Positions 59,611 through 64,000 of a stretch of DNA of 64,000 bases are shown one piece after another. The position numbers were made by a program, and so were the translations under genes. Position 1 is the stretch's first letter; the number at the start of each line of letters is the position of its first letter. The DNA comes from Mayfieldus sp038040285 (GTDB lineage: Bacteria; Actinomycetota; Thermoleophilia; Solirubrobacterales; 70-9): contig JBBPIN010000002.1 in NCBI GenBank assembly GCA_038040285.1, positions 1 to 64,000 of the forward strand, read 5' to 3'. Below the pieces are notes generated by a model. It ran no database searches. It saw nothing but the letters and a program-made list of their open reading frames with translations, and was not told the origin of the DNA.

Positions 59611-62109
59611 GTGAGCAGCTACGACCCGAACGCGATCGAGCGCCGCTGGCAGGAGGTCTGGGAGTCAGAGCGCACCTGGGAGGTCCCCAACCCCGGTCAG
59701 CCCGGCTTCGACGAGTCGAAGCCGAAGTCCTACGTGCTCGAGATGCTGCCCTACCCCTCCGGCGAGCCCCACATCGGCCACCTCAAGGTCTACTCGGTCG
59801 GTGATGCAGTCGCCCACTACCAGCGCCGCAACGGCTTTCGGGTCATCCATCCGATGGGCTACGACGCGTTCGGCCTCCCGGCCGAGAACCACGCGATCCA
59901 GACCGGCGAGCATCCACGCGACTCGACCGCAGCCGCGATCGCCTCCTTCCAGCGCCAGTTCCGCCGCTGGGGGGTCTCGATCGACTGGAGCCGCGAGCTC
60001 TCCACCCACGAGCCCGCCTACTACCGCTGGACCCAGTGGATCTTTCTGAAGCTGTTCGAGCGCGGTCTGGCGTACCGTCAGGAGGCGGCGGTCAAGTGGT
60101 GCCCCAAGGACGCGACCGTGCTCGCCAACGAGCAGGTCGTCGACGGACGCTGCGAGCGCTGCGGGACCGAGGTCGAGGCGCGCCAGCTCGAGCAGTGGTT
60201 CTTCCGCATCACCGACTACGCCGACCGGCTGCTCAAGGACCTCGAGTCGATCGAGTGGTCCGAGCACGTGAAGACGATGCAGCGAAACTGGATCGGTCGC
60301 TCGGAGGGCGCCGAGGTCGTCTTCCGCTGCGAGGAGCTGGGCATCGACTTCCCCGTCTTCACGACCCGCCCCGACACGCTGTTCGGCGCCACCTTCTTCG
60401 TCCTCGCGCCCGAGCATCCGGCGATCGAGCGGCTGGTCGCCGGCACTGGGGCTGAGGCTGGGGTCCGCGACTACGTCAACAAGGCGCTGCGCGAATCGAC
60501 CGAGGAGCGAAGCGCCGAGGATCGCGAGAAGACCGGCGTTCCACTCGGTCGCACGGTCACCAACCCCGTCAACGGCGAGCAGATCCCGATGTTCGTCTCC
60601 GACTACGTACTGATGGAGTACGGCACCGGGGCGGTGATGGCGGTTCCCGCGCACGACCAGCGCGACTACGAGTTCGCGACCGCCTTCGACCTGCCGATCC
60701 GACGCGTCGTCGAGCCGCCCGACGGAGATGTCCCCGAGGATGCCGCCTATGTCGAACACTCCGAGGATGAGGTGCTCGTCGATTCGGGCTCCTTCACCGG
60801 AGTACGCGCCGACGAGGCGATCCAGAAGATCACCGGCTGGCTCGAGGAGAAGGGCCTCGGCAAGGCCGCCGTCAGCTATCGCCTCCGCGACTGGCTGATC
60901 TCGCGGCAGCGCTACTGGGGCTGCCCGATCCCGATCGTCTATTGCGAGAAGTGCGGCATCGTCGCGGTCCCGGAGGACCAGCTGCCGGTCGAGCTGCCCG
61001 AGGTCGAGGACTACGCGCCCAAGGGGCGCAGCCCACTGGCCGCCGCAGAGGACTGGGTCGCGACCGAATGCCCGCAGTGCGGCGGCGCGGCGCGGCGCGA
61101 GACCGACACCATGGACACCTTCGTCGACTCCTCCTGGTATTTCCTGCGCTACTGCGACGCCAGCAACGAGGCGGCGGCCTGGGACCGCGACGTGCTGCGC
61201 GCCTGGATGCCGGTCGACCAATACATCGGCGGCGTCGAGCACGCGATCCTGCACCTGATGTACGCGCGCTTTTTCACCAAGGCGCTCGCCGACCTCGACC
61301 TGCTTGACGTGGAGGAGCCGTTCCAGGCCCTGTTCACGATCGGGATGATCACCCGCGACGGGGCAAAGATGTCGAAGTCGAAGGGCAATGCGGTCGATCC
61401 CGCCGATTACGTCGAGCGCTACGGCGCCGACACCGCGCGCTCCTACGTGCTGTTCATCGGCCCACCGAGCCAGGACGCCGACTGGTCCGACGACGGGGTC
61501 GAGGGCATGCACCGGTTCATGTCCCGGCTGTGGCGGCTCGGTCGGGAGGTCGCCGAGCGCACGGAGGCGAGCGACGAGCAACTAGCAACTAGCAACGGAG
61601 CCACCGGCGACGCCAAGGCCCTGCTCGCGAAAACCCACTGGGCGATCGACAAGGTAACGCGGGACTTCGAGCGCGGGTTTCAGTTCAACACCGCGATCTC
61701 GGCGGTGATGGAGCTGGTCAACGAGGCCTACCGGTGCAAGGACTCGCTCTACGGCGATCCCGTGGGAGACGCCTGCCTCAGGTTCGCCACCGCGACCGCC
61801 GCCTCGCTGATCTCCCTCTTCGCGCCCCACCTAGGCGCCGAGGTCTACGAGCAGCTGACCGGCGTTCGGGTCTGGGAGCAGCCCTGGCCGAAGGCCGATC
61901 CGGCGGCGTTGAGCGCCGACACGATCATCTACGCCGTGCAGGTGAACGGCAAGCTTCGCGACCGGATCGAGGTGCCCGTGGACACCCCGAAGGACGAAGT
62001 GATCATCCTGGCGCGGCAGAGCGAGAAGGTTCAGCGCCACCTCGACGGCACGGTGGTCGTGAAGGAGATTTTCGTGCCGGGCAAGCTCGTAAACCTCGTC
62101 GTGCGCTGA
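59611..62109 (+). CDS. leuS: Leucine--tRNA ligase
   Basis: 832 residues from GTG 59611. HIGH as PHIGH (residues 53-57, PYPSGEPHIGHLKVYS), KMSKS near residue 587 (AKMSKSKGNAVDP), editing domain with TTRPDTLFGATFFVLAPEH, and two zinc-type Cys pairs (CERCG, CPQCGG). An oddity is a heptamer repeat at 61577-61596 (AGCAACT units) that encodes EQLATSN in the linker after the catalytic core; see the same repeat before folC and rplU. Confidence 0.97.
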   Translation: MSSYDPNAIERRWQEVWESERTWEVPNPGQPGFDESKPKSYVLEMLPYPSGEPHIGHLKVYSVGDAVAHYQRRNGFRVIHPMGYDAFGLPAENHAIQTGEHPRDSTAAAIASFQRQFRRWGVSIDWSRELSTHEPAYYRWTQWIFLKLFERGLAYRQEAAVKWCPKDATVLANEQVVDGRCERCGTEVEARQLEQWFFRITDYADRLLKDLESIEWSEHVKTMQRNWIGRSEGAEVVFRCEELGIDFPVFTTRPDTLFGATFFVLAPEHPAIERLVAGTGAEAGVRDYVNKALRESTEERSAEDREKTGVPLGRTVTNPVNGEQIPMFVSDYVLMEYGTGAVMAVPAHDQRDYEFATAFDLPIRRVVEPPDGDVPEDAAYVEHSEDEVLVDSGSFTGVRADEAIQKITGWLEEKGLGKAAVSYRLRDWLISRQRYWGCPIPIVYCEKCGIVAVPEDQLPVELPEVEDYAPKGRSPLAAAEDWVATECPQCGGAARRETDTMDTFVDSSWYFLRYCDASNEAAAWDRDVLRAWMPVDQYIGGVEHAILHLMYARFFTKALADLDLLDVEEPFQALFTIGMITRDGAKMSKSKGNAVDPADYVERYGADTARSYVLFIGPPSQDADWSDDGVEGMHRFMSRLWRLGREVAERTEASDEQLATSNGATGDAKALLAKTHWAIDKVTRDFERGFQFNTAISAVMELVNEAYRCKDSLYGDPVGDACLRFATATAASLISLFAPHLGAEVYEQLTGVRVWEQPWPKADPAALSADTIIYAVQVNGKLRDRIEVPVDTPKDEVIILARQSEKVQRHLDGTVVVKEIFVPGKLVNLVVR
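61577..61596 (+). repeat. Heptanucleotide repeat inside leuS
   Basis: Nearly three tandem AGCAACT units in the leuS coding sequence. Seven is not a multiple of three, but 20-21 bp keeps the frame, so this looks like an in-frame insertion of an intergenic repeat into a linker. Confidence 0.55.
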
Positions 62110-62128
62110 GTCTGCTAGAAGTCCCACC

Positions 62129-62524
62129 GTGCTTGTCAGGCGGCTCAGCGAGGCGTCCGTCGAGGAGTGGCACCGCCTTCGCTCGCATGTCCTCATGGAC
62201 GCAGGGGAACTCGGTTCCCGCAATATGTCGGTGACCTGGCTCGAGGTGCCGGCCGGTGTCGAGCAGACGCTCCATTCCGACGAGCAGGCCGAGCAGGTCT
62301 ACGTGGTGGTGCGGGGGCGCGGGCAGATGTCGGTCGCCGGCGACACCGGCGAGATCTCCGAGGGGGACTTGGTGCTCGTTCCCCCGGCGACCGACCACGC
62401 AATCTCCAACACGGGCGACGGTGAGCTGGCCTGCGTCTCGGTGCAGTCGCCGCCTGTCGCTGTTGCAGAGCTGTATGGCCGGCAGATGGCCGAAGTCACC
62501 ACCTTCGACGAAGACGACGAGTAG
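62129..62524 (+). CDS. Cupin-domain protein
   Basis: 131 residues from GTG 62129, 19 bp after leuS. Cupin barrel with TLHSDEQAEQVYVVVRGRGQMSVAGDTGEISEGDLVLVPPATDHAISNTGDGELACVSVQSP: first-motif His and Glu and second-motif His are present, so a metal site is likely. Function unknown; may be co-transcribed with leuS and acyP. Confidence 0.75.
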   Translation: MLVRRLSEASVEEWHRLRSHVLMDAGELGSRNMSVTWLEVPAGVEQTLHSDEQAEQVYVVVRGRGQMSVAGDTGEISEGDLVLVPPATDHAISNTGDGELACVSVQSPPVAVAELYGRQMAEVTTFDEDDE

Positions 62525-62570
62525 GGCGCTGCAAAGCGTCGCATCTGCTTTTCGCCCCCTGGGTCACCAC

Positions 62571-62837
62571 ATGATTCGGCGCAGGGTGATCACTCACGGT
62601 CGGGTGCAGGGGGTGTTCTTTCGCGACACGACCCGGCGCTTGGCGCAGTCGCGCGGGGTTGCCGGCTGGGTCACCAATCGGCCCGACGGGGCGGTTGAGG
62701 CCGTCTTCGAGGGAGAGCCGGAGGACGTCGAGCCGATGTTGAGCTTCTGTCGCGAGGGGCCGCGCGGCGCCGCTGTGGAGCGGGTCGAGGTGATCGAGGA
62801 GGAGCCCGAGGGATTGAGCGGGTTCGCGATCCGCTAG
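62571..62837 (+). CDS. acyP: Acylphosphatase
   Basis: 88 residues, ATG 62571. The substrate-binding loop GRVQGVFFR (catalytic Arg) and WVTNRPDGAVEAVFEG (catalytic Asn in VTNR) are complete. Hydrolyses carboxyl-phosphate bonds such as acetyl phosphate or 1,3-bisphosphoglycerate. Normal family length. Confidence 0.93.
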   Translation: MIRRRVITHGRVQGVFFRDTTRRLAQSRGVAGWVTNRPDGAVEAVFEGEPEDVEPMLSFCREGPRGAAVERVEVIEEEPEGLSGFAIR

Positions 62838-62894
62838 CGGCGCCGATCGCCGCAATCACTGAATTTTGCGCTTGCGGCGCCTTGCTCGGCAGCT

Positions 62895-63557
62895 TTGGCG
62901 CGCAACCGGTGCGGCTGGGCCGCAGATCATCGCGTCATCGCCGAGCTCAGCCGCACCCAGATCGCCGTCTATGGCGCAATCGCGATCGCCCTGCTGTTGG
63001 TCGGAGCACGGGCGATCGGCAGTGAGGGAAGCGGCGACTCGGGTAGCGCCTTCGGCTCGTCGGCGCCGAGCGGGGGCTCATCTACGGCCAGGGGGTCCTC
63101 GGACGGATTCGGCGTCAGTCAGGAAGGCGGCGGGGATGTCGTCGTCGACGTCGCCGGGGCGGTGCGCAGTCCGGGCGTCTACCGGTTGCCCTCAGGGGCG
63201 AGAGTGACCGACGCGGTGCAGCGGGCCGGGGGCGGCACCGGGCACGCCCTGCTGGAGCAGATCAACCTGGCGGCCCGGCTCGGAGACGGCCAGCAGATCG
63301 TCGTTCCCGAGCGCGCCCAGGGGTCTGCCCCGGTGGCGGCGGGAGCTGCCACGGCCGCCGATCAGGGACCGATCAGCCTCGGCAGCGCCAGCGTTGAGCA
63401 GCTCGACACGATCGAGGGAATCGGTCCGGTGACCGCCCAGGACATCATCGACTTTCGCGACCAGCACGGCGGCCTGTCCTCGATCGAGCAGCTCGACCAG
63501 ATCAGCGGCATCGGGCCGGCGACGATGGGGGCACTGCGCAAGCGCCTGCAGCCCTGA
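62895..63557 (+). CDS. comEA: ComEA-type DNA-binding protein
   Basis: 220 residues from TTG 62895 (start uncertain; sense begins by AELSRTQIAVYG). One membrane anchor (IAVYGAIAIALLLVGARAIG), a Gly/Ser linker, an SLBB-type domain (VVDVAGAVRSPGVYRLPSGARVTDAVQRAGG) and a C-terminal helix-hairpin-helix pair (SVEQLDTIEGIGPVTAQDIIDFR ... ISGIGPATMGALRKRL). It binds incoming DNA at the outer face of the membrane in natural transformation. Its stop overlaps the presumed comEC start. Confidence 0.88.
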   Translation: MARNRCGWAADHRVIAELSRTQIAVYGAIAIALLLVGARAIGSEGSGDSGSAFGSSAPSGGSSTARGSSDGFGVSQEGGGDVVVDVAGAVRSPGVYRLPSGARVTDAVQRAGGGTGHALLEQINLAARLGDGQQIVVPERAQGSAPVAAGAATAADQGPISLGSASVEQLDTIEGIGPVTAQDIIDFRDQHGGLSSIEQLDQISGIGPATMGALRKRLQP

Positions 63558-64000
63558 CTGCGCATTGGCGCTTCGCGGTTCTCGGCGGCGCCGCGGCCGG
63601 TCTGGCGCTGACGCCACTCGCCGAGCACGCGGGCGGCACCGAGGCGCTGGGAGCCCTGTTCGTCTCCGCGATTGCCCTGATCCTCACGCGACCGCGCTGG
63701 GGAGGGGCGGCGGTCTTGTGGCTGACGCTGGTGGGACTCGCCTGTGCCGGCGCAGGGCTGCTGTTCGGGGCGGCACGGCTGCGATCGATCGACGGTGGCG
63801 CGTACATGCCGCCGGCCGGCACCCGCATCGCGGTGCGCGGCTACGTCGGGGCGGTGCCGCGGCGCACCGATGGGGCCGTGCGAGTCCGGGTCGAGACCCC
63901 ACGCGGCAGACTCGCGGTCGAGGCGCCCGAGCCCGTTCCGGACCTGCCGATCGGCGCCGAGGTGAGCGCGGCGGGGACGATCACCGTTCCGCCGCCTTGG
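63554..64000 (+). CDS. comEC: ComEC/Rec2-family competence protein, N-terminal part
   Basis: Open to the end of the window, 149 residues. The frame after comEA has no ATG, GTG or TTG near its beginning; CTG 63554 overlaps the comEA stop as CTGA and gives (M)TAHWRFAVLGGAAAGLAL, as for maf. Two to three membrane helices are followed by the soluble N-terminal DUF4131-like domain (GTRIAVRGYVGAVPRRTDGAVRVRVETPRG). ComEC forms the channel for single-stranded DNA uptake. The comEA-comEC order supports the call. Confidence 0.8.
   Translation, partial: MTAHWRFAVLGGAAAGLALTPLAEHAGGTEALGALFVSAIALILTRPRWGGAAVLWLTLVGLACAGAGLLFGAARLRSIDGGAYMPPAGTRIAVRGYVGAVPRRTDGAVRVRVETPRGRLAVEAPEPVPDLPIGAEVSAAGTITVPPPW

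Noticed and set aside
59665..61581. 638-residue open frame antisense to leuS
   Set aside because: It mirrors leuS codons, a usual effect of high GC; no recognisable domain, and leuS is beyond doubt.

Overview
The window is high-GC DNA (roughly 65-70 % G+C, frequent GTG starts) from an actinobacterium. The gene order from trigger factor and clpP/clpX through valS, folC, ndk, maf, mreBCD, mrdA, rodA, rng, rplU, rpmA, obgE, proBA, nadD, rsfS and leuS to comEA/comEC, together with the style of the accessory genes, points to the Thermoleophilia (Solirubrobacterales-like). That placement is inference, because no rRNA is present. A run of 100 Ns at 31502-31601 marks a scaffold gap, so this is a draft or metagenome assembly.

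Layout. (1) 1-20.5 kb is an accessory island. It holds four direct copies of the 3' half of a tRNA-His gene. Three of them are preceded by an array of seven 10-bp-phased iterons and a heptamer direct repeat. Two pairs of these copies each enclose exactly one secreted RTX-like protein gene. The rest of the island holds tRNA 3'-end remnants of two other types, truncated or interrupted genes (subtilase, GAF, adenylate cyclase, CDF transporter, sigma factor, GH31), an intact metal-responsive ArsR/cation-efflux pair, a full-length MobF relaxase-helicase, a large subtilase/FG-GAP protein and a sialidase-like secreted protein. No integrase or type IV secretion gene is visible. (2) 20.5-28.4 kb carries envelope and metabolic genes: a secreted protein of unknown function, a deacetylase-glycosyltransferase fusion, a GH15 glucanohydrolase, CorA and CtaG. 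(3) 28.4-38.9 kb is the proteostasis block (tig, msrA, clpP, an M23 peptidase, clpX), a small minus-strand EAL/hydrolase operon, then valS-folC. (4) 39-48.4 kb is ndk-maf followed by the cell-shape operon mreB-mreC-mreD-mrdA-rodA and rng. (5) 48.4-55.5 kb is rplU-rpmA-obgE-nudix-proB-proA-nadD-rsfS and a DivIVA-like protein. (6) 55.5-59.5 kb holds a cupin, tRNA-Ala(GGC), a SpoIIM-family protein, a DUF3052 gene split by about 0.95 kb, and a leaderless ArsR/SRPBCC/VOC cluster. (7) 59.6-64 kb is leuS, a cupin, acyP, comEA and the start of comEC.

Most notable observations: the tRNA-His/iteron cassette array; a family of REP/REPIN-like hairpin repeats around clpX and mreB with compensatory stem changes; CTG start codons in clpX, maf and comEC, two of them in a CTGA overlap with the preceding gene; a nadD with no ordinary start codon; heptanucleotide (AGCAACT-type) repeats at three loci; and the split DUF3052 gene. 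All functional calls rest on motif recognition from the translated sequence; no database search was run.
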